Shown here: positions 43,228 through 52,577 of the stretch, in pieces
Position numbering within the stretch: position 1 is the stretch's first letter
How the letters are laid out: each line of letters opens with the position of its first letter
From: Amycolatopsis azurea DSM 43854
GTDB lineage: Bacteria > Actinomycetota > Actinomycetes > Mycobacteriales > Pseudonocardiaceae
Direction of reading: 5' to 3'
Assembly (NCBI RefSeq): GCF_001995215.1
Contig: NZ_MUXN01000006.1
Location: forward strand, 124,001 to 188,000
DNA: 64,000 nucleotides
Notes under the pieces: generated by a model
Told to the model about the DNA's origin: nothing
Database searches by the model: none
Seen by the model: the letters and a program-made list of their open reading frames with translations, nothing else
Program-made: the position numbers and the translations under genes

Positions 43228-43787
43228 CCGCGATGTCCTCGGAATGCACCCGTTACGTCCAGCTGTCCGCGGACGAGTTCCGCGCCCGGCTCCCCGAGGC
43301 GCTGACCATCTACGTCGACGCCATGCGCTACCCCGAAGGCACGGCGGAACAGCGCGCGCCGATGTGGCTCACGCACGCGCTGCGCGAAGGCTGGCGCTGC
43401 ATGGCCGCGCTCGACGCGGACGGCGTCCTGCTCGGGCTCGCCTACGGCTACAAGGGCCGCGGCGGCCAGTGGTGGCACGAACAGGTCCGCCACGGCCTGA
43501 CCCGTCGTGAGGGCCAGGCCGCCGCCGAGCACTGGATGTCCGACTACTTCGAGCTCACCGAGATCCACGTCAGCCCGGCGAGCCAGGGGAAGCGGATCGG
43601 CGAGGACCTCCTGCGACGGCTGCTCGACGGCGTGCCCAACGCCCACGTCCTCCTTTCCACGCCGGAAGGCACCAGCCGGGCCTGGAACCTGTACCGGCGC
43701 GTCGGGTTCGTCGATGTGCTGCGGGACTACCACTTCGCCGGGGATCCGCGGGCGTTCGCGATCCTCGGCCGGACGTTGCCCCTCTAG
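43224..43787 (+). CDS. GNAT family acetyltransferase
   Basis: 187 residues from GTG overlapping the YbaK gene. Acetyl-CoA-binding region IHVSPASQGKRIGEDLLRRLLDGV and STPEGTSRAWNLYRRVGF. Coupling to YbaK suggests they act together or are co-expressed. Target not known. Its stop overlaps the convergent EamA stop. Confidence 0.85.
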   Translation: MTAMSSECTRYVQLSADEFRARLPEALTIYVDAMRYPEGTAEQRAPMWLTHALREGWRCMAALDADGVLLGLAYGYKGRGGQWWHEQVRHGLTRREGQAAAEHWMSDYFELTEIHVSPASQGKRIGEDLLRRLLDGVPNAHVLLSTPEGTSRAWNLYRRVGFVDVLRDYHFAGDPRAFAILGRTLPL

Positions 43788-44665
43788 GGCTTCGAGTAGG
43801 CGACGGCGAGCGCGGCGATGAGCACCGCCGCGCCGCACCAGCCCACGGCACCGAGCCGCTCCCCGAGCACGGCCATGGACAGCAGCGCGGCGGTCAGCGG
43901 TTCGAGCAGGGCGGACAGCGCGGCCAGCACGGGGTGCGCGCTCTCGAGACCGCGGAAGTAGGCCGCGTACGCCAGCGCCGTGGGCACGACGCCGAAATAG
44001 AGGACGAGCGCGAGCACGTCGGCTTGCGGCGGCACGCCCATCCCGAACCACAGCGCGGCGGGGGTGAGCGCGGCGCCGCCGATCAGGCAGCCGAAAGCCG
44101 TGGTGGGCAAGGGATCCAGCCCCTCGACGCGGGTCGCGGTCACCAGGGTCAGCGCGGCGAACCCGGCAGCGGCGAGGAGCGCGAAGAACACCCCTGCGGC
44201 GTCGACCTTCTCCCCCGGTGTCCCTTGCAGCAACGCGAGCCCGATGAGGGACCCGGCCAGGGACACCGCTGTCCATGCTCCGGGCAGGCGGCGGGTCTTG
44301 ACGACCGTCGCGACGGCGAGCAGCACGGGTGCGCTGCCGATGGTGGTCATGGTCGCGACGCTCACCGAACTCAGCGACACCGCGACGAAATAGCTGGTCT
44401 GGAAGAGGGCGAACAGGCCGCCGACGGCGAGCAGGCGGCGCCGGACTTCAGGCGTGCGGGGAAGGCCGCGAAGGCCGCCGGTGAGCCAGAGGTAACCGGT
44501 GGCGATCACGCCGCCGATGAGCAGCCGGTACGCGGCGACGCTCAGCGGATGGAGTCCCGCCCGGGAGGCGAGCAGGGATCCGGCGAGGCCGCCGGTCCCC
44601 CAGAGGACGCCGGCGAGGACGAGCGCGGCCGACGATCGGGCGCGCGTGGGTAGGGCAACGGACAT
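43784..44665 (-). CDS. EamA/DMT-family transporter
   Basis: 293 residues, ATG at 44665. Ten transmembrane helices in two EamA repeats (LVLAGVLWGTGGLAGSLLAS and the second starting about residue 150). Exporter of small metabolites or amino acids by family. No regulator alongside. Confidence 0.88.
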   Translation of the reverse strand: MSVALPTRARSSAALVLAGVLWGTGGLAGSLLASRAGLHPLSVAAYRLLIGGVIATGYLWLTGGLRGLPRTPEVRRRLLAVGGLFALFQTSYFVAVSLSSVSVATMTTIGSAPVLLAVATVVKTRRLPGAWTAVSLAGSLIGLALLQGTPGEKVDAAGVFFALLAAAGFAALTLVTATRVEGLDPLPTTAFGCLIGGAALTPAALWFGMGVPPQADVLALVLYFGVVPTALAYAAYFRGLESAHPVLAALSALLEPLTAALLSMAVLGERLGAVGWCGAAVLIAALAVAYSKP

Positions 44666-44843
44666 GGGGAAACGCTCCTGCGTCTGTGTCTGTCGGAAAG
44701 GACGTCGACGACGCGGGGTGCTTCAGTGCAGCACGGATCGGCCGGGCGGCGGGAACGCCACGCGGCCGGAGACACCCCGCTCAGGAGACGGGGGGTGGGG
44801 TGACGAGAAAGATCCGGTGCACGAGGACGAACGTATCAAAGAG

Positions 44844-44924
44844 GGGCTGAAGGACGCTTTCCCCGCATGCGATGCAGGGAAAGCGTCCTTCGCCTCGTCT
44901 TATGCGGGGAAAGTCCCCTTCAGC
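44844..44924. repeat. composite inverted repeat, family E copy 2
   Basis: GGGCTGAAGGACGCTTTCCC pairs with GGGAAAGCGTCCTTC (44877-44891), then ATGCGGGGAAAGTCCCCTTC follows. The whole arrangement (GGGCTGAAGG start, central stem, GCGGGGAAAGTCCCCTTCAGC end) equals the element at 9267. It starts 2 nt downstream of the DUF885 stop on the minus strand. Confidence 0.7.
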
Positions 44925-44925
44925 A

Positions 44926-46611
44926 TCAGTCCAGGGCGGCGAGCATCTCGCGCAGGGTGTCCAAGCCCATCCCGCCGAGCGCCAGGGCACGCGTGTGGAA
45001 CTGCTTGATGTCGAACGCGTCGCCCTGCCGGGCGCGGGCCTCGTCGCGCGCGGCGAGCCAGAGGCGTTCGCCGAGCTTGTACGACGGCGCCTGGCCGGGC
45101 CAGCCCAGGTAGCGGTCGATCTCGTCGTGCACGTGGGCCGGGTCGGTGACGGTCCGGGTGAGCATGAACTCCAGGCCCAGTTCGGGCGTCCACCGCTCGC
45201 CCTCGTGGAAGCCGGTGCCCGCCGGGATCTCCAGTTCCAGGTGCATGCCGAGGTCGACGATCACGCGCGCGGCGCGGAACAGCTGCTCGGACAGCATGCC
45301 GAAGAGCTCGCCGTCGTCGGAGAGGAAACCCAGGTCCTGCATGAGCCGCTCGGAGTACAGGGCCCAGCCCTCCGCGTGCCCGGACGTGAACGCCAGCAGC
45401 CGCTGGTACTTGTTCAGCGAGGCGGACTGGTCGACGGCGGTGGCGATCTGCAGGTGATGGCCGGGCGCGCCCTCGTGGTAGACGGTGCTGACCTCGCGCC
45501 AGGTGGTGAACTCGTCCCGGCCCTGCGGCAGCGACCACCACATGCGGCCGGGGCGCGAGAAGTCCTCGCTGGGGCCGGTGTAGTAGGCGCCGACGGTCCC
45601 GCCCGGCGGGGCGATCTTGCACTCCAGCCCCATGACCTGGTCGGAGATATCGAAGTGCTTGCCCCGCAACGACTTCAGCGCGTTGTCGGAGAGGTTCTGC
45701 ATCCAGGCCTGGAATTCCGCCCGGCCGCGCACGACGTACTTGGGGTCGGCGTCGAGCGCGGCGGCCGCCTCGGCGAGGGTGGCACCGGGCTTGATCCGGC
45801 CCGCGACCTCGCGCATCTCCGTTTCGATGCGGGTGAACTCGGCCCAGCCCCAGGCGTAGGCCTCGTCCAGGTCGAGGGTGGCGCCGGTGAACGCCCGGGA
45901 CCACAGCTTGTACACCTCGGCGCCGACGGCGTCCTTGACCGGAGCCAGCGGGGCGAGTTCGGCGCGGAGGAATCCGGCGAACTCCGCGTACGCCTCCTGA
46001 GCGGCGTGAGCGGCCTGGCCGAGTTCGGCGCGGAGCTTCTCGTCGATGTCCTTCGCGCCCGAGGCGAGGGTCTCGAAGAAACCGGCGTCGTCCTTCAGCC
46101 CTGCCCAGGTTTCGGCCTGTTCGGCGACCTTGCGGACCTGCCGCAACGCCGACACCCGGCCGGCGTCCGCGGCCGCGAGCAGCGCGGTGCGGAGACTGTC
46201 GAGCGCCTCGGGCACCTTCGCCATCCGGGCGGCGATCGTCGCCCAGTCCTCCGCGGTCTCGGTGGGCATGAAGTCGAAGACCATGCGCAGTTCCTGCACG
46301 GGGCTTTCGATCACGTTCAGCGCCGCGAGGTCGAGACCCGCCTCGTGGATCTCCAGCCGCAACCCGATCCGCTCGACGAAGACCGCTTTGGCCGCGCGTT
46401 CGCCGTCGTCACCCGGTTCGGCCGCTTGGATCTCGGCCAGCGCACGCGCGGCGATAGCGGCCCTGGCCGCGTGCCCGGCAGGCGAGTAGTCGGTCAGTTG
46501 GTCGTCGTATCCGGAGATGCCGTACGTCGTCGCGGCGACCGGGTCGGCCGCGGCGATCTCGTCGACGTACCGGTCACAGATCTGATGCACACTTCGCGCG
46601 GTTGAAGCCAT
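44926..46611 (-). CDS. DUF885 protein (putative metallopeptidase)
   Basis: 561 residues, cytoplasmic (no signal peptide), ATG at 46611 (an in-frame GTG nine nt upstream is possible). HEGAPGHH (His379) and GHAEGWALYSERL form the zinc-binding signature of this family, which resembles gluzincin peptidases. DUF885 enzymes are thought to act on peptides; no substrate is known. Standalone; it ends at a composite repeat. Confidence 0.9.
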   Translation of the reverse strand: MASTARSVHQICDRYVDEIAAADPVAATTYGISGYDDQLTDYSPAGHAARAAIAARALAEIQAAEPGDDGERAAKAVFVERIGLRLEIHEAGLDLAALNVIESPVQELRMVFDFMPTETAEDWATIAARMAKVPEALDSLRTALLAAADAGRVSALRQVRKVAEQAETWAGLKDDAGFFETLASGAKDIDEKLRAELGQAAHAAQEAYAEFAGFLRAELAPLAPVKDAVGAEVYKLWSRAFTGATLDLDEAYAWGWAEFTRIETEMREVAGRIKPGATLAEAAAALDADPKYVVRGRAEFQAWMQNLSDNALKSLRGKHFDISDQVMGLECKIAPPGGTVGAYYTGPSEDFSRPGRMWWSLPQGRDEFTTWREVSTVYHEGAPGHHLQIATAVDQSASLNKYQRLLAFTSGHAEGWALYSERLMQDLGFLSDDGELFGMLSEQLFRAARVIVDLGMHLELEIPAGTGFHEGERWTPELGLEFMLTRTVTDPAHVHDEIDRYLGWPGQAPSYKLGERLWLAARDEARARQGDAFDIKQFHTRALALGGMGLDTLREMLAALD

Positions 46612-46653
46612 GACCGGCACGCTACCGGGACGGCGGCCGACTTCGGTACGGAG

Positions 46654-47547
46654 TTACGCCCGTGCCGGGACCAGCCCGAGCCTGTTGACCACCTCACGCG
46701 TCGCCTTGGACCGGTTGAACGTGTAGAAGTGCAGGTCGGGGACGCCTTCGGCGATGAGGCGCTCGCACAGTTCGGTGACCGCGTCGATACCGGCCGCGCG
46801 GAACGCCTTCGGCTTGTCGGCCAGCGGTTCGAGCCGGTCCAGCAGCCGTCGCGGCGCGGGCGCGCCGGACAGCTTGATCGACGTGTGCAGCGTCCGCGGC
46901 GTGGTCAGCGGCATGATGCCGGGGATGACCAGCGCCTCGCAGCCGGTGGCCGCGACCCGGTCCCGCAGGCGGAGGAAGTCTTCCGGCTCGAAGAACAGCT
47001 GCGCGATCGCGAAATCCGCGCCCGCGCGCAGCTTGCGCACGAGGTATTCGGTGTCGGCTTCGAGGTTCGCCGACCGCGGGTGCCCGTACGGGAAGGCCGA
47101 GACGCCGACGCAGAAGTCTCCGAGGGAGCGCACCAGTTCGACGAGTTCTTCGGCGTAGTTGAGCCCGTCCGGATGCGGGACCCAGTCGCCGTACACGTCG
47201 CCAGGCGGGTCTCCCCGCAGCGCGAGGATGTTCCGCACGCCGACGGCGGCGTACCAGCCGATGACGTTGCGCAGTTCCGCGACCGAGTGGTTCACGGCGG
47301 TGAGGTGCGCCATCGGCACCAGCGTGGTTTCGGTGGCGACGCGGGCGATGCTGCGGATGGTGCCGTCCCGGCTGGAGCCGCCGGCGCCGTAGGTGATGGA
47401 CATGTACGCCGGGTCCAGTGGCTCGAGTTCCCGGATCGACTTCCACAGCACGGCCTCGTCGGCCGCGTCCCTTGGCGGGAAGAACTCGATGGAGAACACG
47501 GGTCCATCACCCTGCAACCGCTCGACCACCGACGTCATACCGCTCAT
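46654..47547 (-). CDS. metF: methylenetetrahydrofolate reductase
   Basis: Reduces 5,10-methylene-THF to 5-methyl-THF for methionine synthesis. 297 residues (M1 at 47547 or M4 at 47538). Typical openings FSIEFFPPRD and YGAGGSSRDGTIR; FAD/folate-site stretches ILALRGDPP and FAIAQLFFE. In M. tuberculosis metF (Rv2172c) lies beside idsA2-pknL-type genes; the same neighbours are found 3-10 kb away here. Confidence 0.96.
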   Translation of the reverse strand: MSGMTSVVERLQGDGPVFSIEFFPPRDAADEAVLWKSIRELEPLDPAYMSITYGAGGSSRDGTIRSIARVATETTLVPMAHLTAVNHSVAELRNVIGWYAAVGVRNILALRGDPPGDVYGDWVPHPDGLNYAEELVELVRSLGDFCVGVSAFPYGHPRSANLEADTEYLVRKLRAGADFAIAQLFFEPEDFLRLRDRVAATGCEALVIPGIMPLTTPRTLHTSIKLSGAPAPRRLLDRLEPLADKPKAFRAAGIDAVTELCERLIAEGVPDLHFYTFNRSKATREVVNRLGLVPARA

Positions 47548-47685
47548 GTTAAGGGGGAAAGTCCGCTGGCTGGGAGCCCCCTCTCAGGCTATGGGCGTGC
47601 GACTTCAGCCACTCGGAAGCCACTCGGAGCGGTTGCCGAACGGCGCCTGCCTGGGGAGACTCGGTGGCGACCACAGGGAGCCGCC

Positions 47686-48363
47686 ATGAGCGCCGAGCAC
47701 GACACCAGCTGGGACGAAGACGTCCGCGTCGCGGTCTACCGCGCGTTCGCCGAGCACGGGAGGCCGCCGACGGCGCCGGAACTGGCCGACGCCGCCCACG
47801 GATCGCTGGCGGTGGCGAAACAGGCGCTGCACCGGCTCGCGGAGCAGCGGCACGTGGTGCTCGACGAATGCGAACACGTCGTGATGGCTCACCCGTTCGC
47901 CGCGATCCCGCTGGGGTTCTCCGTGATGGGCGCCGGAACGTTGTGGTGGGGCGGTTGCGCCTGGGACGCGTTCGCGATCCCGCATCTGGTCAAGGCCGAA
48001 CCCGAGGTGCTGGTGTCCACGCGCTGCCGCGGCTGTGGCGAACCGCAGGCCCTGATGGTGAATGACCAAGTGCCACCGAAGGGTGATCTGGTCGCGCATT
48101 TCCTCGTCCCGGCGGCCCGGATGTGGGACGACGTCGTGCACACCTGCGGCAACCAGCGCCTGTTCTGCGATGAGTCCTGTGTGGACGAATGGCTCGCGGA
48201 AACGGGGCAGGACAAGGGTTACGTGATGGACCTGCGGACGTTGTGGCGGCTCGCGGCAGGCTGGTACGACGGCAGGCTCGACCACGGCTACACCCGGCGG
48301 GACCCGGCCGCCGCGGCCGCGTACTTCGCCCAAGCGGGGCTGAGCGGCCCGTTCTGGTCCTAG
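47686..48363 (+). CDS. alkylmercury lyase (MerB)-like protein
   Basis: 225 residues; GGGAG just before the ATG at 47686, which is far inside a longer shadow reading. A winged-helix N-terminal domain (residues about 15-60) precedes a MerB-like fold: Cys91-Ala-x-Asp94 in WGGCAWDAF matches the Cys96/Asp99 pair of MerB, and Cys154 in VHTCGNQRLF the second catalytic Cys. MerB cleaves C-Hg bonds; without merA, merR or merT beside it, a role in mercury resistance is unproven. A regulator or other thiol chemistry is possible. Confidence 0.78.
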   Translation: MSAEHDTSWDEDVRVAVYRAFAEHGRPPTAPELADAAHGSLAVAKQALHRLAEQRHVVLDECEHVVMAHPFAAIPLGFSVMGAGTLWWGGCAWDAFAIPHLVKAEPEVLVSTRCRGCGEPQALMVNDQVPPKGDLVAHFLVPAARMWDDVVHTCGNQRLFCDESCVDEWLAETGQDKGYVMDLRTLWRLAAGWYDGRLDHGYTRRDPAAAAAYFAQAGLSGPFWS

Positions 48364-48665
48364 ATCAGGAACCGCAGGGCCGCCGTGACGACGACACCGC
48401 AGACGATCGCGGCGAGCGCCGGTACGCGCAGCACGTAGGTCACCGCGATCGCGGCCAGTCCCGCGCAGAGCGTCCAGTCGACGCCGGACCAGGCCGGGCC
48501 GGTCACCTCGGTGAGCACGAGCCCGGCCAGCAGCGCGGGCGCGAGCAGCGCGATCACGCCCGCCAGGCGCGGCGGCATCTCCCGGTCGCCGAGCAGGACC
48601 GGGCCCGCCGCCTTGAATCCGATGCTGATCAGCGCGACGAGGACGATCGCGAGCCAGAGCGTCAT
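48360..48665 (-). CDS. azlD: AzlD-like branched-chain amino-acid exporter subunit
   Basis: 101 residues, four helices. ATG at 48665 overlaps the azlC stop (ATGA). AzlC/AzlD form a two-component exporter of branched-chain amino acids or analogues. Its stop overlaps the MerB-like gene by 4 nt. AzlD is small and easily fused to the wrong upstream frame, which is why the start matters here. Confidence 0.88.
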   Translation of the reverse strand: MTLWLAIVLVALISIGFKAAGPVLLGDREMPPRLAGVIALLAPALLAGLVLTEVTGPAWSGVDWTLCAGLAAIAVTYVLRVPALAAIVCGVVVTAALRFLI

Positions 48666-49330
48666 CGCCGCACCCCCAGGCCCAGCAGCGCGGCGGCCGA
48701 CGCGCCGATCAGCGCGAGGCCGACGGGCACGAACAGCACCAGGATCCCGGCCAGGCAGGCGGCCAGCGCCGCCGTCCGGACCGCTTCCCGCGAACGGCGC
48801 AGCTCGTCGACGAGCAGGACCAGGAAGAAGCCGGGGAAGACGACGTCGAGCCCGAACCGCGCGACGACGTCCGGAGGCGGCGCGGCCAGCACACCGAGCA
48901 CCGTGCCCAGCACCCACGCGGGCAACTGGACGAGCGTGCAGCCGATGAGCTTTTCACGGTCGAAGCGCCCTTCGCCGAGGTGGGCGGCGACCCACGAACC
49001 GTCGACGACGGCCTGGCCCTCCCACGCGCGGCGCAGGCGACCGCCGCGCAGATCCGCGGCGACGGCGGCGCCCATCGGCAGGAAACGGGCGTTGATCAGG
49101 GCCGCCGCGCCGACCGCGACGGCGAGGTTGCCGCCGCCCGCGAGCGCGGTCGCCAGCGCGAACTGGGCCGAGCCGGAGAACACGACGATCGACGCGACGA
49201 TCGGGGCCGCGATCCCCCAGCCCAGGGTTTGGCTGTAGGCGCCGAAGGTGACACCGAGGACGAAGGTGGCGACACCCAGCCCGAGCCCGACGCGGGCGCC
49301 GGCCAGATAGTTGTGCCGGAGCGTTGTCAT
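48662..49330 (-). CDS. azlC: AzlC-like branched-chain amino-acid exporter subunit
   Basis: 222 residues, about eight helices; typical AzlC pattern (ASIVVFSGSAQFALA, INARFLPMG). Divergent from a CGNR zinc-finger gene 48 nt away, so the pair likely shares a promoter region and the CGNR protein regulates it. Confidence 0.9.
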   Translation of the reverse strand: MTTLRHNYLAGARVGLGLGVATFVLGVTFGAYSQTLGWGIAAPIVASIVVFSGSAQFALATALAGGGNLAVAVGAAALINARFLPMGAAVAADLRGGRLRRAWEGQAVVDGSWVAAHLGEGRFDREKLIGCTLVQLPAWVLGTVLGVLAAPPPDVVARFGLDVVFPGFFLVLLVDELRRSREAVRTAALAACLAGILVLFVPVGLALIGASAAALLGLGVRR

Positions 49331-49378
49331 GCCGCCGACTCTAACAAGCTAAACTTCGTTTGACCATTAGGAGGATCT

Positions 49379-49942
49379 GTGGACGGTCATTGGGACGGGT
49401 ACGACAGCATCGGCGGGAGCGTGCCGTTGGACCTGGTCAACACCGTTTCCTGGCGCCGCGATCCGGCCAGGCGGGACGATCGGCTTTCGGCTCCGGAACG
49501 GCTGTCCGAGTGGGTCGTCCTGGTCGGCGCGGGCACCGAACGGCTGGAGATCTCCGAGTCCGTCCTGGAGACGGTGAAGTCGTTCCGCGAGACGCTCTAC
49601 GACGTCCTCGTGTCGGACCCACAGGACGTCACACCGCTCCGGAAGCCGCTGCTCGCGGCGTATCGATACGCCGAACTCCCGCCCGCTCTCCCGTTGAAGT
49701 GGACGGTGCCGCTGACCGACGGCACCGCGTTGCCGCACTTCCTCGCGCTGGCGGCCGAGGAACTGCTGCGCTCCGGGGAGCTGGACCGGATCCGGGAGTG
49801 CGAGGGGCCGGGCTGCGGCTGGATCTTCACCGACCAGACGCGAAACCGGTCGCGGCGCTGGTGCAGTTCGTCGGACTGCGGAAACCGAGCGCGGGCGAAG
49901 CGGCACTATGACAAGGGAGCGCGCGACAAGGGCCGTGGCTGA
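49379..49942 (+). CDS. CGNR zinc-finger regulator (ABATE domain)
   Basis: 187 residues from GTG with GGAGG 5 nt upstream. N-terminal ABATE-like domain (LDLVNTVSWR) and C-terminal zinc finger with CEGPGCG...WCSSSDCGNRARAKRHY, the CGNR motif itself. Family members are stress-linked DNA-binding regulators. Divergent from azlCD, which it probably controls. Second such pair occurs at 54561. Confidence 0.88.
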   Translation: MDGHWDGYDSIGGSVPLDLVNTVSWRRDPARRDDRLSAPERLSEWVVLVGAGTERLEISESVLETVKSFRETLYDVLVSDPQDVTPLRKPLLAAYRYAELPPALPLKWTVPLTDGTALPHFLALAAEELLRSGELDRIRECEGPGCGWIFTDQTRNRSRRWCSSSDCGNRARAKRHYDKGARDKGRG

Positions 49943-50010
49943 CGTCTGATTCGCCACATTCGGAGGCACCCGACTGGGTCACGGCCGCGTCCTTCCCGGA
50001 GGATGTGCCC

Positions 50011-51102
50011 ATGGACACGTCCGCCTACGACGCCGATCTGCCCGCCCACGTCGAGCGGGCGCTGGCCGGGTTCCTCGAGCGCGCCGGTGCCGAGATCCGC
50101 CGCACCGAACCGACCGTGGGGGCCGGGATCGACGCGCTGGCCGGGTTCGTGCTGGGCGGCGGCAAACGGCTGCGCCCGACGTTCGCCTGGTGGGGCTGGC
50201 GCGGCGCGGGCGGCGACCCCAGCGGGCCGGACGTCGAAGGCGTGCTCCAGGCGGTGGCGAGCCTGGAGCTGATCCAGGCGTGCGCGCTGATCCACGACGA
50301 CCTCATCGACTCCTCCGATTCGCGCCGCGGTTCGCCGACGGTGCACATCGCGGGCGCGAAGCTGCACGCCGACAGCGGCTGGCTGGGTTCGCCGAGCACG
50401 TTCGGGCTCGCGACCGCCGTCCTGGTCGGCGACCTCGCGCTGGCCTGGGCCGACGACATGTTCGGCGAGGCCCCGCTCCCGCCCGCGGCCCTCGCGGCGG
50501 CGCGGCCCGCGTGGCGCGCGATGCGCACCGAGGTGCTCGCCGGCCAGTACCTCGACGTCCGCACCCAGGCCACCGGCGACGCCTCCCCCGAGGCCGCGCT
50601 GCACATCTGCAAGCTCAAGACGGCCGCATACACCGTCATGCGCCCGCTGCACCTCGGTGCCGCGCTCGGCGGCGCCGACGACGCCCTGATCGCGACGCTG
50701 CGCGAGTTCGGCGACGAGGTCGGCGTGGCGTTCCAGCTGCGGGACGACCTGCTCGGCGTGTTCGGCGACCCGTCGGTCACCGGCAAGCCCGCGGGCGACG
50801 ACCTGCGCGAGGGCAAGCGGACGCTGCTGGTCGCGCTGGGTCTCCAGCGCGCGGCCGAACAGGGCAAGGCCGCCGCGTCGAAGGTCATCTCCGACGCCAT
50901 CGGCGACGCGCACCTGTCCGAAGACGCCGTCGAGACCGTGCGCGAGGCGCTGCAGGACGTCGGCGCCGTCGACGCGGTGGAACGCCGCATCGACGAGCTC
51001 ACCGAGTCCGCGATGGCGGCGCTGGACCGTGCCCACCTGGCCGAACCCGCTCCCGCCGCGCTGACCGGGCTGGTCGTCAAGGCGACCCAGCGGACGTACT
51101 GA
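50011..51102 (+). CDS. crtE: geranylgeranyl diphosphate synthase
   Basis: Condenses IPP units onto FPP/DMAPP to give GGPP for carotenoids. 363 residues; ATG at 50011 is set by GGAGG 8 nt before it. First Asp motif IHDDLIDSSD (Asp96-97), second QLRDDLLGVFGD. First gene of crtE-crtI-crtB. The metF/pknL neighbourhood resembles that of mycobacterial idsA2. Stop and crtI start share one base. Confidence 0.93.
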   Translation: MDTSAYDADLPAHVERALAGFLERAGAEIRRTEPTVGAGIDALAGFVLGGGKRLRPTFAWWGWRGAGGDPSGPDVEGVLQAVASLELIQACALIHDDLIDSSDSRRGSPTVHIAGAKLHADSGWLGSPSTFGLATAVLVGDLALAWADDMFGEAPLPPAALAAARPAWRAMRTEVLAGQYLDVRTQATGDASPEAALHICKLKTAAYTVMRPLHLGAALGGADDALIATLREFGDEVGVAFQLRDDLLGVFGDPSVTGKPAGDDLREGKRTLLVALGLQRAAEQGKAAASKVISDAIGDAHLSEDAVETVREALQDVGAVDAVERRIDELTESAMAALDRAHLAEPAPAALTGLVVKATQRTY

Positions 51103-52577
51103 TGCGCACCGTCACCGGTCCGAGTGACCACGTGGTGGTGATCGGTGGCGGGCTCGCCGGACTGTCGGCGACGCTGCACCTGCTCGGCGCCGGACGCCGC
51201 GTGACCCTGCTGGAGCAGGACAAGACGCCCGGAGGCCGGGCCGGGCAGGCGGATTTCGGCGGCAACACCGTCGACACCGGGGCCAGCGTGCTGACCATGC
51301 CGGAACTGCTCGACGAAGCGTTCTCCGCGGTCGGCGAATCCTTGGCGGACAACCTGACGCTGACCCGGCTCGACCCGGCGTACCGCGCGAGGTTCGCCGA
51401 CGGCAGCACGATCGCCGTGCACACCGACGCGACGGCGATGGAGGCCGAGATCCGCGCGGCCGCCGGTCCGGCCGAAGCCGAGGGCTACCGTCGGCTTCGG
51501 CGCTGGCTGACCGAGCTGTACGCGGTGCAGAAGGACCACTTCATCGGCGCGAACTTCGACTCCCCGCTCGATCTCGTGCGCCCGGAACTGGCGAAACTGG
51601 CCGCACTGGGCGGTTTCGGGCGGCTCGGCCCGAAGATCGACGGGTTCCTGCGCGACGACCGGGTGCGCCGCCTGTTCTCCTTCCAGGCGCTCTACGCCGG
51701 ACTCGATCCGGCCCGCGCGATCGGCGCTTACGGCGTCATCTCCTACATGGACACCGTCGGCGGGGTCTACTACCCGTCGGGCGGGATGGGCGAGATCGCG
51801 CGGGCGATGGCGAACGCGGCCGGGCGGGCGGGCGCGGAAGTGCGATTCGGCACCGAAGCCGCTTGGCTGGAAAGGGTTTCCTCGCGGGTACGCGCGGTGC
51901 GGACCCGCTCCGGCGAGCGGATCCCTTGCGACACCGTGGTTCTCGCGACCGAACTCGGCACCGCGTACCGGCTGCTCGGCGCCCGCCCCAGGCGTCCGCT
52001 GCCGTTGCGGTACTCGCCGTCGGCCGTGGTGCTGCACGGGCACGCGCCGAAGTCGTGGCCGGATCTGGGCCACCACACCATCTTCTTCGGCCAGGCCTGG
52101 GAAAAGACGTTCTCGGAGATCATCCGCGAAGGCAGGCTGATGAGCGATCCGTCGCTGCTGGTGACCCGGCCGACCGCGACTGAACCGGGCTTGGCCCCCG
52201 GCGGCGACCAGGTGATCTCGGTGCTGGCCCCGGCGCCGAACCTGCGCCGCGGCAAGATCGACTGGGGCCGGGTCGGGCCGGCCTATCGCACGGAACTCCT
52301 GCGCACACTGGAAACCCGCGGCCTCACCGGGTTCGCGGACGACTTCACCGTCGACGAGGCGATCACCCCGGCGGGCTGGGCGGAACGCGGCCTCACCGCG
52401 GGCACCCCGTTCTCCCTCGCGCACACCTTCTCCCAGACCGGCCCGTTCCGGCCGGGGAACCTGATGCGGGCTGCGGACAACGTCGTGCTGGCGGGCTGCG
52501 GGACGACACCGGGCGTCGGCATCCCGCCGGTGGTGATCTCCGGCAGGCTCGCGGCGGGAAGGGTCACCGGCCGATGA
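51102..52577 (+). CDS. crtI: phytoene desaturase
   Basis: 491 residues. FAD-binding Rossmann start [21 protein letters not shown], the family second motif [12 protein letters not shown], and C-terminal [25 protein letters not shown]. Desaturates phytoene to lycopene or neurosporene. TGATG junction with crtE and ATGA overlap with crtB show translational coupling. Confidence 0.93.
   Translation: MRTVTGPSDHVVVIGGGLAGLSATLHLLGAGRRVTLLEQDKTPGGRAGQADFGGNTVDTGASVLTMPELLDEAFSAVGESLADNLTLTRLDPAYRARFADGSTIAVHTDATAMEAEIRAAAGPAEAEGYRRLRRWLTELYAVQKDHFIGANFDSPLDLVRPELAKLAALGGFGRLGPKIDGFLRDDRVRRLFSFQALYAGLDPARAIGAYGVISYMDTVGGVYYPSGGMGEIARAMANAAGRAGAEVRFGTEAAWLERVSSRVRAVRTRSGERIPCDTVVLATELGTAYRLLGARPRRPLPLRYSPSAVVLHGHAPKSWPDLGHHTIFFGQAWEKTFSEIIREGRLMSDPSLLVTRPTATEPGLAPGGDQVISVLAPAPNLRRGKIDWGRVGPAYRTELLRTLETRGLTGFADDFTVDEAITPAGWAERGLTAGTPFSLAHTFSQTGPFRPGNLMRAADNVVLAGCGTTPGVGIPPVVISGRLAAGRVTGR

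Noticed and set aside
46729..47685. Long N-terminal extension of the MerB-like gene
   Set aside because: It runs antisense to metF; the RBS and ATG at 47686 give the real start.
50190..51101. Long N-terminal extension of crtI
   Set aside because: The upstream frame overlaps crtE and has a low-complexity Arg/Ala composition; crtI starts at 51102 with an FAD motif soon after.
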